Source: Achromobacter dolens
GTDB taxonomy: Bacteria; Pseudomonadota; Gammaproteobacteria; Burkholderiales; Burkholderiaceae_B
Direction: 5' to 3'
Length of the DNA: 64,000 bases
Assembly (NCBI RefSeq): GCF_902859745.1
Contig: NZ_CADIJW010000007.1
Location: 1-64,000 of the forward strand
How positions within the stretch are numbered: the stretch's first letter is position 1; each line of letters opens with the position of its first letter. A program made the position numbers and the translations under genes. Below the pieces are notes generated by a model. It was not told the DNA's origin. It searched no databases and saw nothing but the letters and a program-made list of their open reading frames with translations. Below, piece after piece: positions 1-8,898 of this stretch.

Positions 1-339
1 GAGCCGGCCGCTGGCGGCGCGTCCGCCGCCATCCGCCATGCGCTCGCCCTGATCGACGACGCGCCCGCCGCCGCCCTGTCGCTGGCCGACCTGGCCCGCG
101 CCTGCGGCCTGAGCCGCTTCCAGGTGCTGCGCGGCTTCAGCCGCGCCACCGGCATGACGCCGCACGCCTACCAGGTGCAGCGCCGTCTGCTGCTGGCGCG
201 CCGCCTTTTGCGCCTCGGCATGGCGCTGGCCGATGCGGCGGCCAGCGCGGGCTTTGCCGACCAGAGCCACATGACGCGGCTGTTCACGCGCGCCTACGGC
301 GTATCGCCCGGCCGCTACGCGCTGGCCGTCGCCGGCTGA
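1..339 (+). CDS. AraC-family transcriptional regulator, C-terminal part (truncated by window start)
   Basis: The frame is open from base 1, so the start lies outside the window. The visible 112 residues form a complete AraC/XylS DNA-binding domain with two helix-turn-helix motifs. The first covers SLADLARACGLSRFQVLRGF and the second is centred on ADAAASAGFADQSHMTRLF. The domain ends with the usual GVSP-RY signature. The N-terminal ligand-binding half is missing, so the effector cannot be inferred. The gene ends 82 bp before a DMT exporter on the same strand, which is a plausible but unproven target. Confidence 0.9.
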   Translation, partial: EPAAGGASAAIRHALALIDDAPAAALSLADLARACGLSRFQVLRGFSRATGMTPHAYQVQRRLLLARRLLRLGMALADAAASAGFADQSHMTRLFTRAYGVSPGRYALAVAG

Positions 340-421
340 ATCCGCGCCGCGCAATTTCGTTCAAGACCGCGGCGGCCGTCAACGCCTACGCTGCGGCCTT
401 CTCCGTCATTGCCGCAGCCTC

Positions 422-1291
422 ATGAACCGTACCCTGCAAGGCTATTGCTGCCTGGCCGCCGCGATGGCGCTGGTCGGCAGCACCGTCGTCGCCAGCAAGA
501 TCATCGCCGCCGGCCTGGCGCCGTTCAGCGCCACCGCGCTGCGCTTCGCCATGGCGCTGCCCTGTTTCGCCCTGCTGTGGAAGCTGGCCGGCGCGCGCCT
601 GCCGCGCCTGGCCTGGCGCGACTGGCTGCTGCTGGCGGCGCAGGCCATCGCCGGCAGCGTCGGCTACACCACGTTGCTGATCGCCGGCCTGCAACGCACG
701 TCGGCGGTGGATGGCGGCGTGATCCTCGGCACGCTGCCGCTGGTGTCGGCCGGCATTGCCATCGCCCTGCTGGGCGAGCGGCCCGGCAAGGCCACGCTGC
801 TGGCCATCGCGGTGGCGGCGGCGGGCGTCTGGCTGATGACGCGCAGCGGCTGGGCCCAGGATGGCGGCACCCTGGCGGGCAACGCGCTGGTGCTGGGCGC
901 GGTGCTTTGCGAGGGCTTGTTCATCCTCCTGCATAAGCGGCTGCGGGCGCCGGTGCCGCCGCTGGCGCTGTCCACGCTGATGACCGCCATCGGCCTGGCG
1001 GTGTGCCTGCCGGCGGCCGTCGCCGAAGCGCCGTGGATGCGGCCGCTGCCCGCGGATGCGCTGCTGGCCGTGGCTTATTACGCGTTGGTCCCGACCGTGG
1101 GCGGCTTCGTGCTCTGGTACGCCGGCGCCGAGCGCGTCAGCGGCTCGGAAGCCGCGCTATTCACGGCAATCGCGCCAGTGTCAGCCGTCCTGCTGGCCGC
1201 GTTGCTGCTGGGCGAAGCGCTGTCCGCCGGCCAGTTGACCGGCATGGCCTGCGTGCTGGGCGCAGCGCTGGCGCTGGCCCGCGCGCGCTAG
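422..1291 (+). CDS. DMT superfamily (EamA) exporter
   Basis: This 289-residue inner-membrane protein has about ten hydrophobic segments arranged as two EamA repeats. The first repeat starts at CLAAAMALVGSTVVASKII and the second near GNALVLGAVLCEGLFILLH. The length fits RhaT/YdcZ-like drug/metabolite exporters; the substrate cannot be read from sequence. It lies 82 bp after an AraC regulator and its stop overlaps the convergent MarR gene by 4 bp. Confidence 0.88.
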   Translation: MNRTLQGYCCLAAAMALVGSTVVASKIIAAGLAPFSATALRFAMALPCFALLWKLAGARLPRLAWRDWLLLAAQAIAGSVGYTTLLIAGLQRTSAVDGGVILGTLPLVSAGIAIALLGERPGKATLLAIAVAAAGVWLMTRSGWAQDGGTLAGNALVLGAVLCEGLFILLHKRLRAPVPPLALSTLMTAIGLAVCLPAAVAEAPWMRPLPADALLAVAYYALVPTVGGFVLWYAGAERVSGSEAALFTAIAPVSAVLLAALLLGEALSAGQLTGMACVLGAALALARAR

Positions 1292-1758
1292 CCGCGGCTG
1301 AACGCCAGCGCGAATTCGTCGGAGAAGATGTCAGCCAGCGATACCCGCAAGGCGGCGGCCCGCTCCGCGCCGTAGGCGGCCTCGAAACGGCGCTGCGCGT
1401 CTTTCCAGAGGCGCTTGGATTCGGCCAGTTTGTCGCGGCCAGCCTCGGTCAGCGCCACGCGACGGCTGCGGCCGTCGCGCTCGTCGCGCGCCATGTGGAC
1501 GTAGCCATCGCGCTCGAGCGGCTTGAGATTGTGCGCCAGCGCGGAGCGATCCAGCACCATCGCGCGCGCCAGGTCGGTCATGGACGGCGCGCCGGCGCGC
1601 GCGATGTGCACCAGGATCGAGTGCTGCGACACTTTCAGGCCGCAGGGCGCGAGCACCGTGTCGTACAACTGCGAGACGCGCCGGGTCGCCTTGCGCAGCG
1701 CGGCGCCGTTGCAGACCAGCGGGTCCGGGGGGATGGAGGGGGAATCGACGTCGGACAT
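1288..1758 (-). CDS. MarR-family transcriptional regulator
   Basis: This 156-residue protein has a winged-helix core at roughly residues 45-110. The recognition region is MTDLARAMVLDRSALAHNLK and the wing is rich in Arg/Asp (ERDGRSRRVALTEAGR). Both are typical of MarR/SlyA repressors that respond to small phenolic or drug-like ligands. It is divergent from a MATE exporter with a 173-bp gap, the usual arrangement for a local repressor of an efflux gene. That regulatory link is inferred from layout. Confidence 0.9.
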   Translation of the reverse strand: MSDVDSPSIPPDPLVCNGAALRKATRRVSQLYDTVLAPCGLKVSQHSILVHIARAGAPSMTDLARAMVLDRSALAHNLKPLERDGYVHMARDERDGRSRRVALTEAGRDKLAESKRLWKDAQRRFEAAYGAERAAALRVSLADIFSDEFALAFSRG

Positions 1759-1870
1759 GATGGCTTCGGACGGCAGGTGAAAAGGGTACGCAACGGCGGG
1801 GCGGTCCGGCTGGGCAGCCGCCGCAGGCCGCCCATAACGCTACTGCCCCGCCGGATTCCAGTCTAGCGCA

Positions 1871-1903
1871 ATCTTGATATATATTGGCATATGCACGTAA
1901 ATT
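1871..1903 (+). promoter_or_regulatory. Probable promoter/operator of the MATE gene
   Basis: An AT-rich island stands out in GC-rich surroundings between the divergent marR and MATE genes. TTGATA at 1874-1879 and TAAATT at 1898-1903 (18-bp spacing) are weak -35/-10 candidates. The spacer contains the palindrome GCATATGC at 1888-1895, which could be part of a MarR site. This is a pattern reading only. Confidence 0.35.
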
Positions 1904-1931
1904 TTGCGGACTTTCCCCTCCGCCCCCCGCC

Positions 1932-3332
1932 ATGCCCGCCTCTCCCGCGCCCCGCCCCGCCAATGCCCGCCTGCAGGCCATGCTGCACGCGCCGATCGCC
2001 CCGACGCTGGCCCGGCTGGCGTGGCCCAACATCCTGATGATGCTGGCGCAGTCCGCCACCGGCCTGATCGAGACCTGGTTCCTGGCGCGGCTGGGCACCC
2101 CGGTGCTGGCCGGCGTGGCGCTGGTGGTGCCGGTGCTGATGCTGATGCAGAACATGTCGCAGGGCGCCATGGGCGGCGGCATCTCGGCCGCGGTCGCCCG
2201 TACCCTGGGCGCCGGGCGGCAGCAGGAAGCCGATCAGTTGGTGCTGCACGCGGTGGTGCTGAATGCGGCGCTGGGCCTGCTGTTCTGCGTGTTGCTGCTG
2301 GCCTTCGGACCGCGGTTGTACCGCGCCCTGGGCGCCGAGGGCGCGGCGCTGGAGGCGGCGCTGGCCTATTCCAACATCATCTTCGGCGGCATCGTGCTGA
2401 TGTGGCTGATGAACGCGTTCGCCAGCGTCATCCGCGGCACCGGCAACATGCTGATGCCGGGCGCGGTGATCTGCGGCGGCGCGCTGCTGCTGGTGCCGCT
2501 GTCGCCGTGCCTGATCTTCGGCTGGGGGCCGTTCCCCGCGCTGGGCGTGGCCGGCGGCGGCTGGGCGCTGGTCACCTACTACGCCGTCGGCACGCTGGTG
2601 CTGGGCGGCTATTGCCTGAGCGGCCGCAACGCCGCGCGCCTGACCCGCTGCCGCCTGCACCTGAGCCTGATGCGCAACATCCTCAGCGTCGGCGCGCTGG
2701 CCACGCTCAACCCGCTGCTCACCAATGGCCTGGTGGCGCTGACGGCGGCGCTGGTGGGCACCTATGCCGGCACCGCCGCAGTGGCCGGCTACGGCATCGC
2801 GGTGCGGCTGGAATACCTGATGATGCCGCTGGCGTTCGGCCTGGGCGCGCCGATGGTCGCGATGGTCGGCTCCAACATCGGCGCCGGCCAGCCGGAACGC
2901 GCCCTGCGCGTGGCGCTCACGGGCGGCGCGATGGCGTTTGCGCTGGCCGAGGCGCTCGGCCTGGCGGCGGCGCTGTTTCCCGAAGTGTGGCTGCGCCTGT
3001 TCGGCGCCGAGGACCACATGCTCGAGGCCGGCAGCGCCTATCTGCGCATCGTCGGTCCGGTGTACGGCTTCTTCGCGCTGGGATTCTCGATGTACTTCGC
3101 CTCGCAGGGCGCGGGCCGCCTGAAATGGCCGCTGTGGGCCGGCTTCCTGCGGCTGGCGGTGGGCGCGGGCGTCGGCGGCGCGGCGCTGCACCTGACCGGA
3201 TCGCTGACGCTGTTCTTCCTGATCGCCGCGGCCGCCATGTGCCTGTATGGCCTGGTCATCCTGACCGCCGTGGCGTCCGGTTCATGGTTCGAGCGGGGAC
3301 ATCTGCGCAAGCCCGGGCTCGCGCAACGCTGA
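1932..3332 (+). CDS. MATE-family multidrug/metabolite efflux transporter
   Basis: A 466-residue inner-membrane protein with about 12 hydrophobic segments in two related halves. Typical MATE features are visible, such as WPNILMMLAQSATGLIETWF near the N terminus and a repeat-like second half starting at LMRNILSVGALATLNPLLTN. MATE proteins exchange Na+ or H+ for cationic compounds. I chose the ATG at 1932. An upstream in-frame TTG at 1884 falls inside the AT-rich promoter and would add an untypical N terminus. It is divergent from the MarR gene, which probably controls it. Confidence 0.9.
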   Translation: MPASPAPRPANARLQAMLHAPIAPTLARLAWPNILMMLAQSATGLIETWFLARLGTPVLAGVALVVPVLMLMQNMSQGAMGGGISAAVARTLGAGRQQEADQLVLHAVVLNAALGLLFCVLLLAFGPRLYRALGAEGAALEAALAYSNIIFGGIVLMWLMNAFASVIRGTGNMLMPGAVICGGALLLVPLSPCLIFGWGPFPALGVAGGGWALVTYYAVGTLVLGGYCLSGRNAARLTRCRLHLSLMRNILSVGALATLNPLLTNGLVALTAALVGTYAGTAAVAGYGIAVRLEYLMMPLAFGLGAPMVAMVGSNIGAGQPERALRVALTGGAMAFALAEALGLAAALFPEVWLRLFGAEDHMLEAGSAYLRIVGPVYGFFALGFSMYFASQGAGRLKWPLWAGFLRLAVGAGVGGAALHLTGSLTLFFLIAAAAMCLYGLVILTAVASGSWFERGHLRKPGLAQR

Positions 3333-3380
3333 GCGCGCGCGGGACCGCCTCATGCCAAAACGAATCTCGCGCCGGCCCTG

Positions 3381-4271
3381 TCAGGCCTTAGGCGCGTCGC
3401 GCAGCGCGTACGCCACCAACTGCTGCGCATAGGCCGGCAGCTCGCCGCGCACACACAGCACCAGGTCGCGCACGGCCCAGTCGTCGACCAGCGCCACCCG
3501 CCGCACGCCGGCCGCGCGGCCGTAGCGCACCGCGGCCACCTTCGGCATGATGGCGATGCCCACGCCCTGCCCCACCATGCGACAGACGGCGTCGAAGCTG
3601 CGCAGCCGCACGCGGTACGACAGCGCCTTGCCGCCGCGGCGCGCATGGTGCGCGATGTGCTCCTGCAACGCGCTGCCCTCCACCAGCCCCACGAACTCCT
3701 CGTCCGCCACGTCGGCCAGCAGCGCCGTCGCGTGGCCCGCCAGCCGATGGCCTGGCGGCAGCACCAGCGCCAGCGGATCATGGCGAAAGCGCAGCACCCG
3801 CAGGCCTTGCAGATCCGTGGAATCGGCCAGCACGCCGATGTCGCAGGTGCCGGCGCGCAGGGCGTCGGCGATTTCGTAGCTGAGGCGCTCTTCCAGGTCG
3901 ACCGAGACGCGCGGGTGGTCCTTGAGGAATGCGCCCAGCACCTGCGGCAGGTACTCGCTGAGCGCGGTGGTGTTGCACAGCACCCGCACGTGGCCCTTGA
4001 GCCCCTGGCCGTAGTGGTCCAGCTCGCCGCGCATGCGGTCCATCTGTGCCAGCACCAGCCGCGCGTGATGCGCCAGCGTGCGACCGGCGGGCGTGGCCTG
4101 CACGCCGCGATGCTCGCGCAGCAGCAGCGGCACGCCCAGCGTCTCCTCCATGCCGCGGATGCGTTCGCTGGCGGACGCCAGCGTCATGTGCGAACGACGG
4201 GCGCCCGCCGTGATGGAGCCGGCTTCCTGCACATTGAGGAAGAGCCGCAGATCGGTCAGGTCGAAGCGCAT
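3381..4271 (-). CDS. LysR-family transcriptional regulator
   Basis: This 296-residue protein has an N-terminal winged HTH (LRLFLNVQEAGSITAGARRS followed by LASASERIRGMEETLG) and a periplasmic-binding-like effector domain from about residue 92. It is divergent from the Sel1-like/TauE pair (gap 123 bp). LysR regulators of this layout commonly sit beside TauE/SafE permeases, so control of that pair is likely. The effector is unknown. Confidence 0.92.
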   Translation of the reverse strand: MRFDLTDLRLFLNVQEAGSITAGARRSHMTLASASERIRGMEETLGVPLLLREHRGVQATPAGRTLAHHARLVLAQMDRMRGELDHYGQGLKGHVRVLCNTTALSEYLPQVLGAFLKDHPRVSVDLEERLSYEIADALRAGTCDIGVLADSTDLQGLRVLRFRHDPLALVLPPGHRLAGHATALLADVADEEFVGLVEGSALQEHIAHHARRGGKALSYRVRLRSFDAVCRMVGQGVGIAIMPKVAAVRYGRAAGVRRVALVDDWAVRDLVLCVRGELPAYAQQLVAYALRDAPKA

Positions 4272-4394
4272 GCGAAAAGCGTAGCACGCCAGACTCAGGC
4301 TGCTCCATAGGCAGGCTCAGCGAGATCCCGATATGGATTCACCCCCTGCCGCGCGCAGAATCTGGCTGTCGATCATCCATCAAGGGGAATATCC

Positions 4395-4805
4395 ATGACT
4401 CCCTCCTTCGCGCGGCGCGTTGCCGCGGTCGGGCCTGCCGCGCTGCTGCTTGCCCTGGCGCTGCATTCCTCAGGCCGGGCCGAAGCCAATAACGGTCTGT
4501 CGGCCTATGCCACGCCAGCGCAGAAATACGCCCTGGCTCTGGAAGCGCAGACCCTGGGCGACTATCCCGCCATGCTGACGTGGCTGCGGGCCGCGGCGCG
4601 CGAAGGCCATGCGCCGGCGCAGCGCATGCTCGGCATCGCCCTGGTCGGTGGCCCCGCGCTGTATGGCGCCGGCCAGCCCGCCGATCTGTGCGAAGGCCGC
4701 CAGTGGCTGCTGCGCGCCGCCAGCCAGGGCGGGGCCGACGACGTCGCCTATGCCCTGTTCGGCCGGCCGCGCGACCCGCTCACCGCGCATTGCGAGGCCG
4801 CATGA
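4395..4805 (+). CDS. Small exported Sel1-like repeat protein
   Basis: A 136-residue protein with an N-terminal signal peptide (charged start, hydrophobic core AALLLALALHSS, cleavage near GRAEA). Two Sel1/TPR-like helical repeats follow. The first centres on AMLTWLRAAAREGHAPAQRM and the second on CEGRQWLLRAASQGGADDVA. Such repeats usually mediate protein contacts. A good ribosome-binding site (AAGGGG) precedes the ATG. The stop overlaps the TauE start by ATGA, so the two are translationally coupled. The exact role is unknown. Confidence 0.75.
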   Translation: MTPSFARRVAAVGPAALLLALALHSSGRAEANNGLSAYATPAQKYALALEAQTLGDYPAMLTWLRAAAREGHAPAQRMLGIALVGGPALYGAGQPADLCEGRQWLLRAASQGGADDVAYALFGRPRDPLTAHCEAA

Positions 4806-5572
4806 ACCTGCACGAACTGTCCGGCATCGCCACGCCGGCGCTGCTGATGGCGACCGCCGCCGTGTTCGTCCTGGCCGGCGTGGTCAAGGGCGTGGTGGGA
4901 CTGGGCCTGCCGACCATCTCCATGGCCATGCTGGCGCTGGTGATGGCGCCGGCCCAGGCCGCCGCGCTGCTGATCGTGCCGTCGCTCATCACCAATCTCT
5001 GGCAGGCGCGGCCATGGCCGACGCTGACGCGGGTGCTGCGCCGCATCGGCGCGATGCAGCTCGGCGTGTGCGTGGGCACGATCGGCGGCGCGCTGTGGCT
5101 GGGCGCGCCGGCCGGCCACTGGGCCAGCGTCTGCCTAGGCGTCGCCCTGGTGGTCTACGCGGCCTGGGGATTGTTCGGCAGGCCGCCCGCGGTGCCGGCC
5201 CGCCACGAAGGCACGCTTGGGGCGGCGGTGGGCGTGGTCACCGGCGTCATCACCGCGGCCACCGGCGTCTTCGTGATTCCCGCCGTGCCGTATCTACAGG
5301 CGCTGAACCTGGGCAAGGACGGACTGATCCAGGCCATGGGCATTTCTTTCACGGTCTCGACCGTCGCGCTGGCGGCGGGCCTGTGGTTGACCGGCAGCTA
5401 CAGCCCTGGCGCGGCCGGCGCCTCGGTGTTGATGCTGTTGCCGGCGCTGGCCGGCATGGCATTGGGACAATGGTTGCGCGACCGGCTGTCGCCGCGCGTC
5501 TTCAGGCAATGTTTCATGGTGAGCCTGGCGCTGCTGGGCGCCTACCAGGCGGCGCAGGGCCTGACCGGGTAG
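4802..5572 (+). CDS. TauE/SafE-family sulfite/organic anion permease
   Basis: A 256-residue membrane protein with about eight hydrophobic segments. It carries the TauE/SafE hallmark glycine-rich loops, GVVKGVVGLGLPTISMAML near residue 25 and a second copy GVVTGVITAATGVFVIPAVP in the C-terminal half. The family exports sulfite, sulfoacetate and related anions. The ATG at 4802 overlaps the preceding stop and is preferred over upstream in-frame starts that lie within the Sel1-like gene. The neighbouring divergent LysR gene is its probable regulator. Confidence 0.88.
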   Translation: MNLHELSGIATPALLMATAAVFVLAGVVKGVVGLGLPTISMAMLALVMAPAQAAALLIVPSLITNLWQARPWPTLTRVLRRIGAMQLGVCVGTIGGALWLGAPAGHWASVCLGVALVVYAAWGLFGRPPAVPARHEGTLGAAVGVVTGVITAATGVFVIPAVPYLQALNLGKDGLIQAMGISFTVSTVALAAGLWLTGSYSPGAAGASVLMLLPALAGMALGQWLRDRLSPRVFRQCFMVSLALLGAYQAAQGLTG

Positions 5573-5588
5573 GCGGCCCCGCTCGCGC

Positions 5589-6410
5589 TCAGGCCGCCAT
5601 GCGCCGCTCGTCGACGAAGCCGATCGACACGGACATCTCGCGCCAGCGCGCCAGCTCCTGCTGCACAGACTGGATCTTGCCGCGCGCCTGGTCGAAGGCG
5701 TCGCGCCCCAGGAACAGGTGCAGCGGCGCATACTGCGCGTCGGCCGCCTGGATCAGCGCGCGCGCCGCCTTGGCCGGATCGCCGGCGGCGGGATGCCCCG
5801 CCGCAGCGGCCTGTCCCGCTTCGGGATGGCCGCCGATCTCCTCCGCCCCCGCCCGCATCGCGCCGGGGTACACCAGCGACACCCGCACGCCGTGCGGCGC
5901 GGCTTCCAATGCCAGCGCCTCGGTCAGGCCGCTGACGGCGAACTTGGCGGCGCTGTAGGCGCCCCAGCCGGCGCGGCCGCCATCGAAACCGAGGATCGAC
6001 GAGATATTGAAGACGTGCCCCGCGCGCTGGGCGCGCAGGCGCGGCATCACCGCGCGCACCACATTCAACACGCCGAAGACGTTGATGTCGAAACTGCCGC
6101 GCAACGCCTCGTCGGACAGCGCTTCGAGCGGCCCGGACAGCCCCTGGCCGGCGTGATTGACCACCACGTCGATGCGGCCGAACGCGGCGATGGCGGTGTC
6201 GACCGCCCGGCGCACGTTGCCTTCATCGGCCAGATTCACTTCGAGCGGCAGGAAACGGCCCTCGAGCTTGGCGCCCACCGCCTCCATCAATACATCCACG
6301 TCGTCCGCCGTCGCCGCGACGTAGCCCCCCTGATCGAGCAGCATCCTGACCAGCGCCAGACCCAGGCCGCCCGCGGCGCCTGTGACAAACCAGATTTTTT
6401 CGGTGCTCAT
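5589..6410 (-). CDS. SDR-family NAD(P)-dependent oxidoreductase
   Basis: A 273-residue classical short-chain dehydrogenase. The nucleotide-binding motif VTGAAGGLGLALVRM lies at the N terminus, NHAG is near residue 88, a catalytic Ser follows (FNISSILG), and the active-site YSAAK is near residue 155. The start at 6410 has an adjacent ribosome-binding site (GGGAGA) and gives the normal short lead into the Rossmann motif; a longer frame upstream adds a non-conserved extension. It is convergent with the TauE gene. The substrate is unknown. Confidence 0.9.
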   Translation of the reverse strand: MSTEKIWFVTGAAGGLGLALVRMLLDQGGYVAATADDVDVLMEAVGAKLEGRFLPLEVNLADEGNVRRAVDTAIAAFGRIDVVVNHAGQGLSGPLEALSDEALRGSFDINVFGVLNVVRAVMPRLRAQRAGHVFNISSILGFDGGRAGWGAYSAAKFAVSGLTEALALEAAPHGVRVSLVYPGAMRAGAEEIGGHPEAGQAAAAGHPAAGDPAKAARALIQAADAQYAPLHLFLGRDAFDQARGKIQSVQQELARWREMSVSIGFVDERRMAA

Positions 6411-6580
6411 GCGATCTCCCTCTGCTTGCAGCCACCGGCAACAGGCCGGTGACCCGCCGTCGTCCATGGATTCACACGGAAACCATGGACCCCGGGCGTG
6501 AGAGGGATATTAAGAATCGCGTGGTGGAGCGTACAGGCTCGTTCTTGCGTGAAACCTGCCTATTTCTACAGCCTTGCGTC

Positions 6581-6736
6581 TCAGCCCAGCGCGCTGCGGT
6601 AGTGCTCGCTGTCGAAGCGCGGCGAGGTGTCGGCGGGCGGCGCCTCGGCCGGGGCGGCGGCCGCGGGCGCGGCAGCGGCGTCGACGCCGAAGAGGGAGAG
6701 TTCAGCGGTGACCAGTGCAAGCAGGAAATTTGCCAT
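6581..6736 (-). CDS. Small ORF of 51 residues, unknown function
   Basis: The only plausible gene in the 470-bp gap between the SDR and LysR genes. It starts with ATG at 6736 preceded by an excellent ribosome-binding site (AAAGGA, 6 nt spacing). It reads MANFLLALVTAELSLFG, then an Ala/Pro-rich linker, then a charged tail FDSEHYRSALG. GC usage is codon-like, with G/C at third positions. The hydrophobic start could be a short membrane anchor. I do not recognise a family. Confidence 0.5.
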   Translation of the reverse strand: MANFLLALVTAELSLFGVDAAAAPAAAAPAEAPPADTSPRFDSEHYRSALG

Positions 6737-6880
6737 GATGATTCCTTTGATTCAGATGCCCGGACCGGCGGCGGCTGCGCCGGTCTTATAGAAGACATGG
6801 GCACCATCGTGCGGGACGCGGCGCCACGCGTCCATTTGGTTTACTCAATCAAGGCCATTGAAACAACGCAAGCCCGCGGC

Positions 6881-7768
6881 TCAACGCGCGAACCGGCGCC
6901 GCTGCCCGGTCTCGCGCACGGCCGCGACCAGGGCCCGCACCGCCGGCTCGGCCGAGCGTGCAAAGGCATAGAAGCGCGCGTTCGGGAGCGGCGGCATGCC
7001 GTCCTCGCGCGCCAGGGCGCGCAGGCCCTGGCGCAACTGGCTGCGCGCCACCGGCGCCACCGCGAAGCCGGCCTGCGCCGCGGCCAGGCAACCCGCCATG
7101 CTGGCGCTTTCGAACGCCGGCAGCCAGGCGCGCCGCGCCTTGCCCAACGCCGCGATCGCGGCCTCGCGGTAGACGCAGGGATCCGGAAACACCGCCAGCG
7201 GCACGCGCTCGCCCGGCTTCCACGGCTTGTCCTCGCTCCAGGCCCACACCAGTTCTTCTTCCCATAACAGTTCGCCGTCATCGTGCACGCGGGCGCAGCG
7301 CTTGCCGAACACCACGTCGAGCTTGCCGCGTTCCTGCTGACGCAGCAGGTCGGTCGTGACGCCCACCTTCAACTCGATCGACGCGCCGGGGTGCGCGCGG
7401 TGGAACGCCTGCAGCACTTCGGGCAGCCAGGCGCCGGCGAAATCCTCGGACGAACCGATGCGCAACCGTCCCTTCAGGCCGGCGCCGCGCAGGCGGGCGC
7501 GGGCCTCGCGCTCGAGATCGACGATGTTGCGCGCGTAGGCGTAGAGGGTCTCGCCCGCCGCGGTCAGCTCGAAGCTGCGGGTGGTGCGTTCCAGCAGCAC
7601 GGCGCCGGCCGTCGACTCCAGGCGCTTGATGTGGCCGCTGACCGCCGACGGCGTCAACGCCAGGGCATCGGCCGCCAGCGCGAACCCGCCATGGTCGACG
7701 ACCTCCAGGAACGTGCGCAGCAGGGTCAGGTCCAGCACCGCGCCGACCGGCGCCGCAGGGGTGTCCAT
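6881..7768 (-). CDS. LysR-family transcriptional regulator
   Basis: A 295-residue protein. The HTH is LRTFLEVVDHGGFALAADAL with the recognition helix in LTPSAVSGHIKRLES. The effector domain starts at about LKGRLRIGSSEDFAGAWLP. It resembles the LysR subgroup that activates neighbouring degradative or detoxifying genes. It is divergent from an alpha/beta hydrolase with 110 bp between start codons, so it probably controls that gene and itself. Confidence 0.92.
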   Translation of the reverse strand: MDTPAAPVGAVLDLTLLRTFLEVVDHGGFALAADALALTPSAVSGHIKRLESTAGAVLLERTTRSFELTAAGETLYAYARNIVDLEREARARLRGAGLKGRLRIGSSEDFAGAWLPEVLQAFHRAHPGASIELKVGVTTDLLRQQERGKLDVVFGKRCARVHDDGELLWEEELVWAWSEDKPWKPGERVPLAVFPDPCVYREAAIAALGKARRAWLPAFESASMAGCLAAAQAGFAVAPVARSQLRQGLRALAREDGMPPLPNARFYAFARSAEPAVRALVAAVRETGQRRRFAR

Positions 7769-7781
7769 GGGCGACTCCTAA

Positions 7782-7834
7782 ATACGTGATTCATTGATAA
7801 TAACCTCACATTATTCACTAATCGTGATTTCCGG
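7782..7834. promoter_or_regulatory. Divergent promoter region with imperfect dyad (lysR / hydrolase)
   Basis: This AT-rich stretch lies between the divergent LysR and hydrolase genes. It holds the inverted pair ATAAT and ATTAT flanking AACCTCAC. CGTGATT occurs twice in direct orientation near its two ends. LysR proteins bind interrupted dyads of this size. The assignment rests on position and symmetry only. Confidence 0.4.
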
Positions 7835-7878
7835 CGCCGCTATCGTAGCCTTTCCCGATACCGCAAGGACGCACGACC

Positions 7879-8781
7879 ATGACCGCCTACGCCACCCTCC
7901 GCACCCCCCGGCTGGAAATCGCCTATCTGGAATGGAATCCCGGCGGCGCGCGCGCCGCCGTACTGCTGCACGGCTGGCCCGACAGCCCCGAATGCTGGCG
8001 CCCGGTGGCGCAGCGCCTGGCGGCCGAGGGCTACCGCGTGCTGTGCCCGGCGCTGCGCGGCTTCGGCCCGACCCGCTTTCTGGACGCGGCGACGCCGCGC
8101 AGCGGCGAGCTGGCCGCGCTGGGCCGCGACGTGCTGGACTTCATCGCCGCGCTCGGCCTGCGCCGGCCGCTGCTGGTCGGCCACGACTGGGGCGCGCGCG
8201 CCGCCGCCAACGCCTGCGGCCTGCAACCCGGCGTGGCCTCGCACCTGGCGCTGCTGTCGGTCGGCTACGGCACCAACGATCCCGCGCAGGCCCTGCCGTT
8301 GCCGCAGGCGCGCAACTACTGGTACCACTGGTTCATGGCCACGCCGCGCGGCGCGGCGGCCGTGCGCGAGGAGGCTCGCGCCTTCACCCGCTATCTGTGG
8401 GACGCCTGGTCGCCGCCCGGCTGGTACCAGCCGGACGAATTCGACGAGGCAGCGCGCGCCTTCGACAATCCCGACTGGCCCGCGGTGGTGCTGCACTCGT
8501 ACCGCCAGCGCTGGGGCTTCGAGGCCGGCGACCCGGCCTACGCCGAGGACAGCGCGCGGCTCACGCCCGCGCCGACACTGGCGCTGCCCACGCTGGTGCT
8601 GCACGGCGGCGCGGACACCTGCAACCTGCCGGCGACGTCCGAAGGCCGCGAGCGCTATTTCACCGGAGGCTATGAACGGCGAGTGCTGGATGGGGTCGGC
8701 CATTTTCCGCAACGCGAAGCGCCGCAGGCGGTGGCCGCCGCGCTGCTGAAATTCCACGCGGACTGGCCCGTCGCCGACTGA
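7879..8781 (+). CDS. Alpha/beta hydrolase (epoxide hydrolase/haloalkane dehalogenase-like)
   Basis: A 300-residue protein with the oxyanion-hole motif LLHGWPDSPECW near residue 30. The nucleophile elbow is VGHDWGARAAAN, which places an Asp as nucleophile as in epoxide hydrolases and dehalogenases. A late catalytic His sits in GVGHFPQREAP. The cap domain contains YWYHWFMATPRG. An Asp nucleophile argues against a serine esterase. The divergent LysR gene is the likely regulator. The natural substrate cannot be told. Confidence 0.85.
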   Translation: MTAYATLRTPRLEIAYLEWNPGGARAAVLLHGWPDSPECWRPVAQRLAAEGYRVLCPALRGFGPTRFLDAATPRSGELAALGRDVLDFIAALGLRRPLLVGHDWGARAAANACGLQPGVASHLALLSVGYGTNDPAQALPLPQARNYWYHWFMATPRGAAAVREEARAFTRYLWDAWSPPGWYQPDEFDEAARAFDNPDWPAVVLHSYRQRWGFEAGDPAYAEDSARLTPAPTLALPTLVLHGGADTCNLPATSEGRERYFTGGYERRVLDGVGHFPQREAPQAVAAALLKFHADWPVAD

Positions 8782-8840
8782 AGCCCGGGCGCGACGACCG
8801 GCAGGAAAACGGGGAATGGCGGATAATCGCGGTATTTCCC

Positions 8841-8863
8841 GCCGCCCTCGCGGCGGCTTCTTG
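8841..8863 (+). terminator. Possible terminator after the hydrolase gene
   Basis: A GCCGCC/GGCGGC hairpin with a 5-nt loop is followed by a short pyrimidine run (TTCTT). It sits 60 bp after the hydrolase stop and before an independent small gene. The U-tract is weak. Confidence 0.35.
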
Positions 8864-8898
8864 CGGGCGTTCGCGCCCGGCAGCATTCGGAGTCAGCT

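Noticed and set aside
1884-1931. TTG start extending the MATE protein by 16 residues
   Set aside because: It lies inside the AT-rich promoter and has no ribosome-binding site.
1863-3191. Long antisense frame opposite the MATE gene, rich in Gln, His and Arg
   Set aside because: It mirrors a clearly coding strand, has low-complexity composition and no family motif; typical of high-GC shadow frames.
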